Assembly: GCA_025359085.1 (NCBI GenBank)
Contig: JANYHL010000095.1
Location: forward strand, 1 to 51,637
Source of the DNA: Gammaproteobacteria bacterium
GTDB lineage: Bacteria > Pseudomonadota > Gammaproteobacteria > Burkholderiales > Burkholderiaceae_C
Reading direction: 5' to 3'
DNA: 51,637 nucleotides
In this document: one piece after another, positions 27,973 through 39,533 of the stretch
How positions within the stretch are numbered: position 1 is the first letter of the stretch
How the letters are laid out: each line of letters opens with the position of its first letter
The notes under the pieces: model-generated
Databases searched by the model: none
What the model saw: the letters and a program-made list of their open reading frames with translations, nothing else
What the model was told of the DNA's origin: nothing
Program-made: the position numbers and the translations under genes

Positions 27973-28378
27973 ATGAACGCGATATCTGTCACAGACTTGG
28001 CTCAATTGCAGGCGAAGAACTCCGACTTGCTGTTATTGGATGTTCGACGTGCCCAGGCCGCCAGGGCGTGTGGCGTCCAGATTCCTGGCGCCCAATGGGT
28101 CACTCGGGAACGGCCAAAGATTGACCGGATTGCGTGTCCGTGGCTCATCAAGCGATTCATCGACAAAGACGCCGAGTTTCATTGTGCGTGGCGCCGATAC
28201 CTCGCGCCTGGAGCTGACGCCGCAGTCAGCGGGTCTGTATGCGTTGTCGCTGGGCCTGTCGCACAACTTCTCGGATGACCACGAGATGCTCGCCCATGGC
28301 ATGGTGATGTATGACGCACTTTATGCCTGGTGCCAACACTGCCAAAGCGAGACACACAATTGGCCCCCAAAAAAGTAA
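27973..28378 (+). pseudogene. Rhodanese/ChrB-domain protein, two internal deletions and a frameshift
   Basis: The frame from ATG 27973 begins like a rhodanese (LLLLDVRRAQAA, VQIPGA), then jumps at about 28090-28098 to the chromate-resistance domain (WVTRERPKIDRIACPWLIKR, FIDKDAEF). The rhodanese active-site loop is missing. At about 28176-28182 a second deletion shifts the frame. The family's C-terminal part (IVRGADTSRLELTPQSAGLY, HEMLAHGMVMYDALYAWC) continues in the next frame to a TAA at 28378, while the original frame stops at 28278. Intact relatives encoded after chrA are about 270-290 residues. This copy retains both ends but cannot be functional as drawn. Confidence 0.87.
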
Positions 28379-28420
28379 GGGCAGGCTTGATCTGTCAATT
28401 CAATCCATGACAATGGCGGG

Positions 28421-29461
28421 ATGAACCGCAACGTTACTTTCGCTCTGGCAGCCGCCGCCCTATTTGGTGCCAGCACTCCCTTTGCAAAAAGGCTCACCGG
28501 AGACATGCCGCCGGTCTTGCTCGCGGGCTTGCTCTACCTGGGCAGTGGCCTTGGATTGACCCTTATTCGACTGATTCGGGATCGGGGTTTCAAGGCGTCT
28601 GGACTGCCAAAGGCTGACTGGCCTTGGCTGCTGGGTGCTGTGTTTTTCGGCGGAGTGGTCGGGCCCGTCGCCTTGATGTTTGGCCTGACGTCAACCAGTG
28701 GATCTACCGCCTCCCTCCTTCTGAATCTGGAAGCGGTGCTTACCGCCGTCATTGCCTGGGTCGTATTCAAGGAGAACGCGGATCGCCGCATCGTTTTGGG
28801 CATGGCCGCCATTGTTGCCGGTGGCGTTGTGTTGGCATGGCCCACTGGCAGCTCGACAGGTTCGGACTGGGTGGGCCCTGTTCTTGTCGCGCTCGCATGC
28901 TTGTGCTGGGCGATTGACAACAACCTCACACGCAAGGTGTCGGCCTCCGATGCCCTGTTCATCGCAGGCGTTAAGGGACTTATTGCCGGCACGGTCAATA
29001 CGCTATTGGCGTTTGGTCTGGGCGCTGCGCTGCCGAACCTGAGCTTAACGCTCTCGACCATGGGGGTGGGACTGCTGGGTTATGGCCTCAGTCTGGTGCT
29101 GTTTGTTTTGGCGTTGCGCGGTTTGGGCACAGCTCGCACCGGTGCTTACTTTTCGACGGCACCATTTATTGGGGCGGCAGTTGCCCTGCTGGTCTTCGCA
29201 GAGGCAAGCTCAACTGCATTTTGGATTGCCGCAATTTTGATGGGAATCGGTGTTTTCCTGCATCTCACAGAGCGCCACGAGCATGAGCATTTGCATGACC
29301 CCCTGGAGCACAATCATGCGCACGTCCACGATGAGCACCACCTGCATCAGCATGATGTTGAAGAGGGCGACGTAGAAACGCATCAACATGTTCATCAGCA
29401 CGCGGTGACCCGCCACAGCCATTCCCATTACCCAGACATTCATCATCGACACGGTCATTGA
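28421..29461 (+). CDS. EamA/DMT transporter with histidine-rich tail
   Basis: A 346-residue EamA-type transporter with about ten helices (for example LFGASTPFAKRL, SLLLNLEAVLTAVIAWVVF and ACLCWAIDNNLTRK). Uniquely in this window, the last 63 residues are soluble and hold 23 histidines, mostly as H-x-H, mixed with Asp and Glu. Such tails bind Ni, Co, Zn or Cu. The gene follows the chromate block by 42 bases, so it is probably part of the same metal-resistance group. Whether it moves metal, a metal-chelate or an unrelated metabolite is unknown. Confidence 0.85.
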   Translation: MNRNVTFALAAAALFGASTPFAKRLTGDMPPVLLAGLLYLGSGLGLTLIRLIRDRGFKASGLPKADWPWLLGAVFFGGVVGPVALMFGLTSTSGSTASLLLNLEAVLTAVIAWVVFKENADRRIVLGMAAIVAGGVVLAWPTGSSTGSDWVGPVLVALACLCWAIDNNLTRKVSASDALFIAGVKGLIAGTVNTLLAFGLGAALPNLSLTLSTMGVGLLGYGLSLVLFVLALRGLGTARTGAYFSTAPFIGAAVALLVFAEASSTAFWIAAILMGIGVFLHLTERHEHEHLHDPLEHNHAHVHDEHHLHQHDVEEGDVETHQHVHQHAVTRHSHSHYPDIHHRHGH

Positions 29462-29623
29462 ACTGAGGGTCGGCCCCTGTCCACAGCCTGTCGCCCGGGC
29501 TTGCACGGGGTCGGCCGGGAGCAGATCGACAAGTCCTACGACCGCGTTCCGCGTTCCAGAGTCCGACCAGTCGAAAAATGGCGTGGCAGCCGATCGCCAC
29601 TTTTTGATTTCGGACCTGTCGGC

Positions 29624-31693
29624 TCAGGCCTTCAAAAATTCCGCCTTGCCACCCAGCCAGCGCTGCACATGTTTTTCGGCCAGCGCGGGGTGCTGATCGA
29701 GCATGACGGGTGCCAGGCGACGCGCCCACGCCAACAGCGCGGCATCCAGCACCAGATCGGCAAAGCGCAGCAGCGCAGCACCGGACTGGCGCGCGCCCAG
29801 GAACTCGCCGGGGCCGCGAATCTCCAGGTCACGCCGCGCAATCTCGAAACCATCAGCGGTCTCAACCATCGCTTTCAGGCGCGCCCGCGCGGTCTCCCCC
29901 AGCCGTGGCGCGTCGCCCGTGGCGTACAGCAGCACGCAGGCCGAGGCCGCCGCCCCGCGCCCGACCCGGCCGCGCAACTGGTGCAGCTGGCTCAGGCCAA
30001 AACGCTCGGCGTGCTCGATCACCATCAGACTGGCGTTGGGCACATCCACGCCCACTTCAATCACCGTGGTGCTGACCAGCAGCCCCATCTGGCCGCGGGT
30101 GAACAGGCTCATCACCGCTTTTTTCTCGGCCACCGGCATGCGCGAATGCAACAGGCCAACCATGACGCCGGGCAAAGCAGCGCTCAGCTGGGCGTGGGTC
30201 TCGGTGGCATTGCGCAGGTCCAGCGCTTCGCTCTCTTCAATCAGCGGGCAGACCCAGTAGACCTGCCGCCCCAGATCGAACTGGGCGCGGATGCGCGCAA
30301 TCACCTCGTCGCGCCGCGCGTCGTTCACCAGCTTGGTGATGATCGGCGTGCGCCCGGGCGGCAACTCGTCGAGGGTGGAGACGTCCAGATCGGCGTAGTA
30401 GCTCATCGCCAGCGTGCGCGGAATCGGGGTGGCGGTCATCATCAACAAGTGCGGCTCTTGCATGCCCTCTGTCAGCTTGCTGCGCAAGGCCAGCCGCTGC
30501 GCCACGCCAAAACGGTGCTGCTCGTCGATGATGGCCAGCGCCAGGTTTTTGAACACCACCTTGTCCTGAATCACGGCGTGCGTGCCAATCACCAGACCGG
30601 CCTCGCCACTGGCGATCAGGGCCAGCATCTCGCGCCGCTCTTTGGTTTTTTGGCTGCCGGTGAGCCAGGCGGTTTTGATGCCCAGCGGTTCCAGCCAGCT
30701 CACCAGCTTGGCAAAGTGTTGCGTGGCCAGAATTTCAGTCGGCGCCATCAGCGCGCACTGCCAACCGGCATCCATGCAGATCGTTGCCGCGAGTGCCGCC
30801 ACCACCGTTTTGCCGGAACCGACATCGCCCTGCAACAAGCGGTGCATCGGCACCGGTCGCGCCAGGTCGTGGGCGATCTCGACGCTGACGCGTCGCTGGG
30901 CGGAGGTGAGTTGAAACGGCAATGCCGCCAGCAGGCGCGCGTGCAGCGTTCCCAGCACCAGCACCGGCGCGCGCAACCGCGCCCGTTCGCGCTTGGCCTG
31001 CAATTGCGACAATTGCTGCGCCAGCAGTTCCTCGGCTTTCAGCCGCTGCCAGGCCGGATGGCTGTGATCTTGCAAGGTGGCGAGCGCCACGCTGGGCGTC
31101 GGGTTATGCAAAAACAAGAGCGCCTCACGCAGGCTCCACAAGGGCTGCAGGCCAATTTCATACAAATGATCGGGTGGCACGGTGTCTGACAGCTCGGCGC
31201 GTGCCAGCCCGCCCTGCACCGCCCGGCGCAGGTACGCCTGCGGCAAGCCCGCCGCCGTCGGGTAGACCGGCGTCAGCGCGACCGCCAGTTCACCACCCGC
31301 AGGATGAAAGGCCGGATGCATCATCGTCAGGCCGGCAAAACCGCCCTTGATTTCACCGCGCGCCCGGATCCGGTTGCCCACCGCCAAGGCCTTTTGGGTG
31401 CTAGGGTAGAAGGTGAAGAAACGCAGCAGACAAGTGTCGCTGCCATCGTCCAGCGTCACCAGCAACTGGCGGTGGCCCGAGAGCTTGATCTCGCAATGGG
31501 TCACCACGCCCTCAATCTGCGCCACTTCGCCCTCAAACACGTCGCTTAAACGCACGATGCGGGTTTCATCCTCGTAGCGCAGCGGCAGGTGCAACGCCAG
31601 GTCGATGGCCCGCTCCAGGCCGAGTTTGCGCAGGGCTTTTTGCGGGCCGGTCAGGGGCTTGGGCGGGGACGGTGCACCGGGCCGGTCAGTCAT
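29624..31693 (-). CDS. recG: ATP-dependent DNA helicase RecG
   Basis: Remodels stalled replication forks and Holliday junctions. The 689-residue protein has the N-terminal wedge OB-fold (VFEGEVAQIEGVVTH, LRFFTFY), then a superfamily 2 helicase core. Motif I is LLQGDVGSGKTVVA, motif Ia APTEILA, motif II IIDEQHRFG, motif III MTATPIPRTLAM, motif V VSTTVIEVGVDVPNA and motif VI QLRGRVGRG. The C-terminal segment (ARRDLEIRGPGEFLGARQSG) is RecG-specific. Length and motif order are normal. It is convergent with the metal-transporter gene. Confidence 0.97.
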   Translation of the reverse strand: MTDRPGAPSPPKPLTGPQKALRKLGLERAIDLALHLPLRYEDETRIVRLSDVFEGEVAQIEGVVTHCEIKLSGHRQLLVTLDDGSDTCLLRFFTFYPSTQKALAVGNRIRARGEIKGGFAGLTMMHPAFHPAGGELAVALTPVYPTAAGLPQAYLRRAVQGGLARAELSDTVPPDHLYEIGLQPLWSLREALLFLHNPTPSVALATLQDHSHPAWQRLKAEELLAQQLSQLQAKRERARLRAPVLVLGTLHARLLAALPFQLTSAQRRVSVEIAHDLARPVPMHRLLQGDVGSGKTVVAALAATICMDAGWQCALMAPTEILATQHFAKLVSWLEPLGIKTAWLTGSQKTKERREMLALIASGEAGLVIGTHAVIQDKVVFKNLALAIIDEQHRFGVAQRLALRSKLTEGMQEPHLLMMTATPIPRTLAMSYYADLDVSTLDELPPGRTPIITKLVNDARRDEVIARIRAQFDLGRQVYWVCPLIEESEALDLRNATETHAQLSAALPGVMVGLLHSRMPVAEKKAVMSLFTRGQMGLLVSTTVIEVGVDVPNASLMVIEHAERFGLSQLHQLRGRVGRGAAASACVLLYATGDAPRLGETARARLKAMVETADGFEIARRDLEIRGPGEFLGARQSGAALLRFADLVLDAALLAWARRLAPVMLDQHPALAEKHVQRWLGGKAEFLKA

Positions 31694-31742
31694 GGCAAAG
31701 AAAACGGGCTAGCCTCGTATTACCCGAAACGCCCCCCTATCG

Positions 31743-32138
31743 TCACGCCGCCGACTTGACCGCCAGCACCGGACAGGAAACAGACAGCAGAAGCTCCTGG
31801 GCGACGCTGCCCATGATGAGCTTGCCCACTGGAGACCGTTTTCTCATGCCAATGACGAGCAAGGAGGCCGGCAAGGACTCAATCAAGGCTTCAATTTCTT
31901 CGACGGCATTTTTGCCGCGCACAAACTGTTTGAATTCTGCTTGGAGACCCGCGTTGTCCAATATTTGTTGCACTCGCTCGAAGTCTTGCACATCGGCAAA
32001 CGAGGCATCTTCCTTCTTGCCGCCGGGGCTGGCGTTGACGACCACCAGCCGTTCATTGCGGCGTTGTGCAATTTCGATCGCTTTGTCCAGGGCGGCCTGG
32101 CCCTCGGGACGCGGCACATAGGCGACAAGTATGGTCAT
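31743..32138 (-). CDS. Universal stress protein (UspA family)
   Basis: A 131-residue single-domain UspA-fold protein. It starts TILVAYVPRPEGQAALDKAI, ends SVAQELLLSVSCPVLAVKS, and contains the nucleotide-loop region VIGMRKRSPVGKLIMGSVA. The Gly-x2-Gly-x9-Gly-(S/T) ATP motif is only partly kept, so ATP binding is uncertain. It is a cytoplasmic stress-induced protein; no FNR-like site was found upstream. It lies 49 bases from recG on the same strand. Confidence 0.9.
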   Translation of the reverse strand: MTILVAYVPRPEGQAALDKAIEIAQRRNERLVVVNASPGGKKEDASFADVQDFERVQQILDNAGLQAEFKQFVRGKNAVEEIEALIESLPASLLVIGMRKRSPVGKLIMGSVAQELLLSVSCPVLAVKSAA

Positions 32139-32330
32139 TAATTTTCTCCATTTGTTATAGGCACTCTATTAAACGCGATCAGGCGGCAAACCGGAACCCT
32201 GCCAACCCTGCCAGCCTGTCATTTCGACGACACACAGGCAAGGCGCGGCTTCTTGACAAGTCCGCGTCTGCTGGCGCGTTTCAAGGTGCCGGTGTTGCTG
32301 CTGCGCTAAAGCCAGTCATCGCCACCTTAA

Positions 32331-32386
32331 TGCTATTATTTTTGTAGCCTACTATGCTTATGTGACGAGGGCTAGCTGGCTATTTA
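32331..32386 (-). repeat. Dispersed intergenic repeat, copy D
   Basis: In minus-strand orientation it reads TAAATAGCCAGCTAGCCC and ends GGCTACAAAAATAATAGCA. The AGCCC block and terminal dyad are kept, but the TAAGCAGCTATT core is altered. It lies 64 bases after the asparaginase stop codon in the same direction as that gene. Confidence 0.7.
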
Positions 32387-32407
32387 CCTCTTAAACCAAG
32401 GCCCCAG

Positions 32408-32433
32408 GACGGTCGCTTCCTGCAAGCGCCGTC
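32408..32433 (-). terminator. Hairpin after the asparaginase gene
   Basis: GACGGTCGCTT and AAGCGCCGTC pair over ten bases with one bulged base around a 5-base loop. It begins 17 bases after the asparaginase stop codon. No strong T run follows, so it is a weaker terminator candidate than the one after glpV. Confidence 0.4.
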
Positions 32434-32450
32434 GGGACCGTTCACCCTCC

Positions 32451-33832
<1,382 letters not shown>

Positions 33833-34915
33833 ATGCCGCTCTCTTTAGCCGAGGCCACCCGCGCCTTCACCCTCAGTGACTTTGACTTCCAGCTGCCGGG
33901 CGAACTGATCGCCCAGCACCCCGCGCCCGAACGCAGCGGCGCGCGGCTGCTGGACGGCACCAGCGCCACCCCGCAAGACCGCATTTTTCGGGAGCTGCCG
34001 GCCTTGTTGCTGCCGGGCGATTTGCTGGTCTTCAACGACACCCGTGTCATCAACGCCCGCCTGTATGGCGAGAAACCCACCGGCGGCAAGCTCGAACTCT
34101 TGATTGAGCGCGTGCTGGGCGGCAACCAGGTCGCCGCGCACATGCGCGTGAGCAAGAAGCCGGAAGTGGGCGCCTCGGTGGCGCTGACCGGCGCCCCCGG
34201 CACCCATGAAAATTTGCGCGCCACGCTGCTGGGCCGCTGGCCCGATGCGCAGGGCGCCCTGTTTCGTTTTGTACTCAGCAACGACGCGGGTGACGACCCG
34301 TTCACGCTGATGGCGCGCCACGGCCATGTGCCGCTGCCGCCTTACATCACGCACGCCGATTCGGCCGAGGACGCCGCGCGCTACCAGACCGTATTCGCCA
34401 AAAACCCCGGCGCCGTGGCCGCGCCGACCGCCGCGCTGCATTTTGACGAGGCCCTGCTGGCTGGCATCGACGCGCTGGGCCTGCAACGCGCCTTTGTAAC
34501 GCTGCATGTGGGCGCCGGCACGTTTCAACCGGTGAAAACCGAAAACCTGGCCGAGCACCAGATGCACAGCGAGTGGTACGACGTGCCCGCCGCCACGCAG
34601 CAGGCTATTGGCCAGTGCCGCGCGCGCGGTGGCCGCATCATCGCCGTGGGCACCACCACCGTGCGCACACTGGAGGCCTGGGCCGGCAGCGGGCAAGCCT
34701 GCGGCGACACCCACATTTTCATCACGCCGGGCTTTGCGTTCCAACTGGTGGACCTGCTGGTGACCAACTTCCACCTGCCCAAATCCAGTCTGATGATGCT
34801 GGTGAGCGCGTTTGCGGGCCACCCGCAGATCATGGCGCTGTACCGCCACGCGATTGAACAACGCTACCGGTTTTTCAGTTATGGCGATGCCATGCTGCTG
34901 GCGCGCCAACGCTGA
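33833..34915 (+). CDS. queA: tRNA preQ1(34) S-adenosylmethionine ribosyltransferase-isomerase
   Basis: Transfers and isomerises the ribosyl moiety of AdoMet to preQ1 in tRNA, giving epoxyqueuosine. At 360 residues it is typical. Family blocks are [59 protein letters not shown] and [11 protein letters not shown]. It lies 28 bases upstream of tgt, the enzyme acting just before it in the queuosine pathway, so the two are an operon. Confidence 0.97.
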   Translation: MPLSLAEATRAFTLSDFDFQLPGELIAQHPAPERSGARLLDGTSATPQDRIFRELPALLLPGDLLVFNDTRVINARLYGEKPTGGKLELLIERVLGGNQVAAHMRVSKKPEVGASVALTGAPGTHENLRATLLGRWPDAQGALFRFVLSNDAGDDPFTLMARHGHVPLPPYITHADSAEDAARYQTVFAKNPGAVAAPTAALHFDEALLAGIDALGLQRAFVTLHVGAGTFQPVKTENLAEHQMHSEWYDVPAATQQAIGQCRARGGRIIAVGTTTVRTLEAWAGSGQACGDTHIFITPGFAFQLVDLLVTNFHLPKSSLMMLVSAFAGHPQIMALYRHAIEQRYRFFSYGDAMLLARQR

Positions 34916-34928
34916 GGTGCAGGCATGA

Positions 34929-36161
<1,233 letters not shown>

Positions 36162-36165
36162 ATTG

Positions 36166-36663
36166 ATGCACTTGGCCATTCGCCTCCTGAAAAACCTGTT
36201 CAGTGGCCTGCTGGCACTGCTGATCCTATTTGAGGAATGGGGTTGGGAGCCACTACAGCGCGCTTTGGCCTGGATTGGCCGCTTGCCGGGGCTGCGTTGG
36301 GTCGAGCGACGCATCCAGGCCTTGCCGCCGTACGCCGCGCTGGCCTTGTTTTTGCTGCCCACCGCCATGCTGCTGCCGGTCAAGTTGCTGGCGCTGTGGC
36401 TGATCGGCCAAGGCAAAGTGCTCTCGGGCAGCTTGGTCATCCTGAGCGCCAAGCTGGTGGGCACGGCCATAGTCGCTCGCCTGTTTGCCCTGACGCAACC
36501 GGCGCTGATGCAATTGGCCTGGTTTGCCCGGGCTTACACGCGCTGGGCGAACTGGAAAGAGCGCCTGCTAATGCAGGTGCGCGCCTCCTGGCCGTGGCGG
36601 CTCGGGCGGGTGCTGAAACACCGCATGAAGCAGCGCTGGCGGCGTTTCATGACACGACCCTGA
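36166..36663 (+). CDS. Uncharacterised membrane protein
   Basis: A 165-residue protein four bases after tgt on the same strand. It has one hydrophobic segment near the start (LLKNLFSGLLALLILFEEWG) and a longer one or two in the middle (ALALFLLPTAMLLPVKLLAL, SLVILSAKLVGTAIVARLF). The C-terminal tail is strongly basic (RVLKHRMKQRWRRF). I recognise no family with a known function. Closeness to tgt suggests co-transcription, not necessarily a shared role. Confidence 0.7.
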   Translation: MHLAIRLLKNLFSGLLALLILFEEWGWEPLQRALAWIGRLPGLRWVERRIQALPPYAALALFLLPTAMLLPVKLLALWLIGQGKVLSGSLVILSAKLVGTAIVARLFALTQPALMQLAWFARAYTRWANWKERLLMQVRASWPWRLGRVLKHRMKQRWRRFMTRP

Positions 36664-36727
36664 CCGAATCGCAGTGCCTGCGCGCATGCCCCAATGAATC
36701 CCCAAGAGCGAGCCTCGCACACCATCG

Positions 36728-36781
36728 TTATTAATTTGATAGCTAGTAGCGCTTGATGCACAAGGGCTACAGCCTAATTTC
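36728..36781 (-). repeat. Dispersed intergenic repeat, copy E
   Basis: In minus-strand orientation it reads GGAAATTAGGCTGTAGCCCTT and ends with AGCTATCAAATTAATAA. Its first bases supply the TAG stop codon of the FIST gene, so the copy overlaps the 3' end of that gene in the same direction. Confidence 0.75.
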
Positions 36782-38057
36782 CTGTAAACACCGTCAGCAC
36801 CCCGGTGTAGCCATACAGATGGTTGCGAGCGATCTCGCCGCCGGCAAAGAAGCCGACCAAGGGCACATCGCCCAAGGCACGGCGAATGATTTGCAACTCG
36901 GCGCTCGGTCCACCAAAGTGCGGCCCGCCGCGCCCGGCACAACTCACGTAAATGGCGCCGGCGATGCCACGCGCCGGGTGCGGCGCCGCCTCGGCCTCGG
37001 ATGCGTGCAGCGCGGTGACCGCTCCCAGCGCCAGCTCTTCAGGCTCCAGTTCCTCGCGAATTTCAGCGCAGATGCGGATCAAATCAGCCTTGGCCGCCTG
37101 GGCGTTGCGCTCGCAAAACACCAGTTGCATGCCCGCCGCCACCGGTTCCGCCACTGCGACGCCGCGCTGCCCCGGGTCCAGGCCAATGATGTGGCGCACG
37201 ATGACATCGTTGCCAAAATGTCCGGTCTGGCGCACCGCCGCCGCTTCCGACGCCACCAAGCCCGGGCGCGCCGCCTGCGGGCGGGCCAGGCCCACCAGCG
37301 TGGCCCGCACCACCGCCAAGGCCTCTTGCGGCTGCTCCAGTGAAATGCGCAGGTCGCGCAGCATCACGTCCAGCGCCGGTTCGCCGTCCAGGGCCAACAC
37401 CACATGCTGGTCGGCCTTTGTGACCTGATGCGCCCGCGCCACCGGCAAACAGCCTTGCGTCACGCGCGACACCAGGTGGATGCCCGCCCCGAAGGCGACG
37501 CCACTCAGGCCACCGCTGAAAACGCCACGCGCCGCGCCCTGGCCGCGAATATTGCCGTCGCCGCCCACGGCAAACTGCACGGTCCGGGAGCGGCTCGACG
37601 CCAGGCCGCCAAACAGGTAGCCCGAGTCGGTGCGCTGCGCCATCTCTTCAATCAGCTCGCCCAGATCGGGCGTGCCGGGGTCGGCATGGATCAGCGCGGT
37701 GTGCGCTTCAAAGCCCAGGCCCAGGGGCGCCACGCCGGAAAATACCCGGTATTGGTCGGTCGGCAGTTCGCACAACATCAAGGCCAGCGCCGGTTCGTCA
37801 AAATACTCGGCGTTGTTGGCGGCAATGCCGACCCCGACGGTGCCCGACCAGTCGGTGATCTCGGGCAGCTCGGTGCTCAGGTGGTCCAGAATATCTTGCG
37901 CCTGCAGCGCGTAGTGGTCGGTGATGTAGAGCAGGGCCAGCGTCGGGCTGCTGGCGTAGCCGTGCAGCGCCATCTGGGCGCGCACTTGTGCCAGCGTCAA
38001 CTCGGCGGCCATCTGCCACTGCGGGTGCGTGGCATGGCCATAGGGAAACAGCTTCAT
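36774..38057 (-). CDS. FIST-domain sensory protein
   Basis: A 427-residue cytoplasmic protein with FIST N and FIST C domains, thought to bind small ligands such as amino acids. N-domain segments include ALLYITDHYALQAQDILDHL and VGVGIAANNAEYFDEPAL, with SGYLFGGLASSRS. C-domain segments include RDLRISLEQPQEALAVVRAT, RHIIGLDP and GAIYVSCAGRGGPHFG. The start MKLFPYGHAT was taken as nearest the conserved region. The TAG stop lies inside repeat copy E. It is followed upstream by phaM on the same strand. Confidence 0.87.
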   Translation of the reverse strand: MKLFPYGHATHPQWQMAAELTLAQVRAQMALHGYASSPTLALLYITDHYALQAQDILDHLSTELPEITDWSGTVGVGIAANNAEYFDEPALALMLCELPTDQYRVFSGVAPLGLGFEAHTALIHADPGTPDLGELIEEMAQRTDSGYLFGGLASSRSRTVQFAVGGDGNIRGQGAARGVFSGGLSGVAFGAGIHLVSRVTQGCLPVARAHQVTKADQHVVLALDGEPALDVMLRDLRISLEQPQEALAVVRATLVGLARPQAARPGLVASEAAAVRQTGHFGNDVIVRHIIGLDPGQRGVAVAEPVAAGMQLVFCERNAQAAKADLIRICAEIREELEPEELALGAVTALHASEAEAAPHPARGIAGAIYVSCAGRGGPHFGGPSAELQIIRRALGDVPLVGFFAGGEIARNHLYGYTGVLTVFTGN

Positions 38058-38089
38058 GACCCGCCTTGTCGATGGCAACCCATCACGCC

Positions 38090-38794
38090 TCAGGTGCTGC
38101 GGCGGGTGGCTTTGGGGGCCGCTTTTGCAGGTGTTTTTTTGGCGGCAGCCCTTGCTGAACTTGCGTGAGCTGCTACTTTTTTTGTAGCTTTAACGGCTTC
38201 TTTGGCCAACCCCGCCGCCATGTTTTTGGTGGCGTCCAAGGCGGTGGCTTTGCCGGCGTCCTTCATGGCACTGGCGGCAATTTGCCCAAACTGCTGCGTC
38301 AGCGCGCCCCAAAGTTGCATCGGGTCAATCAAGCCGGCGGCCATGTCGGTGACCGGCTTGGCCGCCTTGCGTACTTTCTTGGCCATGTCTTCCGCGTCAG
38401 CGGCCACGCCGGAGAGGGTGTGGGCGGTCGAGGCCGCTTTTTCGGTGACGCGCTGCACCCCGGAATAGACCGAATCGGCGGCCTTGAGCTTGAGTGCATT
38501 GGCCATGTCGCCGATGTTGAAGTTCATGCCCTTGAGCGTGGCCAAGGTCATTTTTTGCACTTCAAGTGCCTGCACGGTCGCGCCCAGCGCCTTGGAATTT
38601 TGATCGAGCCAGAAATGCACCGCCTTGAGTTCGGCAATGCGTTTGTCCAGCTCTTCCACATTCAGAGTGGGCGCAATCCAGTTGGCCAGGTTCGGCATCT
38701 GCGGCACCGTCTCGGTCGCGCCCTTGGCCAGGTTTTGCAGAAAATCAAAACCGGGAATAAATTTACCGAAACCAGCGTTTTGCGCGTCACTCAT
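38090..38794 (-). CDS. phaM: PhaM-family polyhydroxyalkanoate granule protein
   Basis: A 234-residue protein of the PhaM family. The N-terminal part (FGKFIPGFDFLQNLAKGA, LNVEELDKRIAELKAVHFWL, ALEVQKMTLATLKGMN) is conserved. The C-terminus is a Lys/Ala-rich tail (KKTPAKAAPKATRRST) like histone-like DNA-binding tails. In Cupriavidus, PhaM binds PHA synthase and DNA and controls granule number and segregation. The membrane-granule role is inherited from that family. It lies 32 bases upstream of the FIST gene. Confidence 0.8.
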   Translation of the reverse strand: MSDAQNAGFGKFIPGFDFLQNLAKGATETVPQMPNLANWIAPTLNVEELDKRIAELKAVHFWLDQNSKALGATVQALEVQKMTLATLKGMNFNIGDMANALKLKAADSVYSGVQRVTEKAASTAHTLSGVAADAEDMAKKVRKAAKPVTDMAAGLIDPMQLWGALTQQFGQIAASAMKDAGKATALDATKNMAAGLAKEAVKATKKVAAHASSARAAAKKTPAKAAPKATRRST

Positions 38795-38866
38795 GGTTGC
38801 TCCTTAGTGGGTTATTGCTGTCCAAGCGTTCACAGCTTACCCCAACGCCGACCGGTTGCCCAGCGC

Positions 38867-39382
38867 TCAGGGGGCCTTGGAGGTCGGCATGTTGCCATGC
38901 ATGGAATGGTCCATCGGCGCCGACCTGTCGTGCGCCACGCCAGTCGGGGCCACTGCCGCCACCGGCACCATCAACTCGACTTTGCTTTCCCCACCCTGGG
39001 CATCCTTGAACATCAGGGTCAAGGGCACGCTGCTGCCTTTGAGCAGGGTGGACTTCAAGTCCAGCAGCATCAGGTGATAACCCCCGGATTTGAGCGCCAC
39101 CGCCTTGCCTGCGGGCAAGTCCAGTCCACCCTTGACCTCGCCCATTTTCATGACGCCTGCGTCCATCGTCATCTGATGCAGCTGGCTGACGCCCGCCACC
39201 GGGGACGAGGCGCCGACCAGCCGGGCGCCCTCCTTGGCGGTGAGCGTCATGAAGGCGCCGGTGGCTTGCTGGCCCTTCACGGTGGCGCGCACCCAGGCGT
39301 TGTCGACCTCGATGGCGCCAGCGTGGGCGACGCAGGCCGCCGCAGCGAGGCTGACCGAACTCATCAATGTGTTGAATTTCAT
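38867..39382 (-). CDS. PCu(A)C periplasmic copper chaperone
   Basis: A 171-residue exported protein with a signal peptide (MKFNTLMSSVSLAAAACVA). It fits the PCu(A)C family that delivers Cu(I) to cytochrome c oxidase: the Met/His ligands lie in SQLHQMTMDAGVMKM and in GGYHLMLLDLK. The C-terminus has an extra Met/His-rich end (MDHSMHGNM) that could bind copper. No SenC/Sco partner is adjacent. Its start is 341 bases from the divergent DksA-like gene. Confidence 0.92.
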   Translation of the reverse strand: MKFNTLMSSVSLAAAACVAHAGAIEVDNAWVRATVKGQQATGAFMTLTAKEGARLVGASSPVAGVSQLHQMTMDAGVMKMGEVKGGLDLPAGKAVALKSGGYHLMLLDLKSTLLKGSSVPLTLMFKDAQGGESKVELMVPVAAVAPTGVAHDRSAPMDHSMHGNMPTSKAP

Positions 39383-39479
39383 GGATTTTCCTCTCTCAGA
39401 ATTTTAAAAAACCAAGGGCAGCTTTGATCGACGGCCAGACGATGGGCGGCGCCACGAGGTCGCCGCACAATATCAGCTG

Positions 39480-39533
39480 AATAGGCTTGTAGCCCTTATA
39501 AATAGGACTTAAGACGCTATCTTTTTTGATAAA
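39480..39533 (+). repeat. Dispersed intergenic repeat, copy F
   Basis: Reads AATAGGCTTGTAGCCCTTAT and ends ACGCTATCTTTTTTGATAAA. The GGC-N4-AGCCC block is intact, while the TAAGCAGCTATT core has drifted to TTAAGACGCTAT. It lies between divergent genes, with no gene 3' end close by. Confidence 0.65.

Larger units (their letters stand above)
32139..32450. other. Intergenic stretch between asparaginase and stress-protein genes
   Basis: About 310 bases with no convincing gene. It holds dispersed repeat copy D (32331-32386) and a hairpin next to the asparaginase stop codon (32408-32433). The part next to the stress-protein gene (32139-32330) must contain its promoter, but no clear boxes or operator were recognised. 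Confidence 0.6.

Noticed and set aside
29462..29623. Possible transposon end downstream of the His-rich transporter
   Set aside because: I could not find matching inverted repeats, a target duplication or transposase remnants.
29501..31189. 562-codon plus-strand frame opposite recG
   Set aside because: Antisense to all RecG motifs; composition is typical of a shadow frame.
31700..31735. Possible eighth copy of the dispersed repeat (GGGCTAGCCTCG)
   Set aside because: Only the CTAG block matches; the GCAGCTATT core and dyad are missing, so I did not count it.
38165..38195. GCTACTTTTTTTGTAGC in the 3' part of phaM, resembling the repeat's dyad
   Set aside because: It encodes the Lys-rich tail of PhaM and lacks the AGCCC block.
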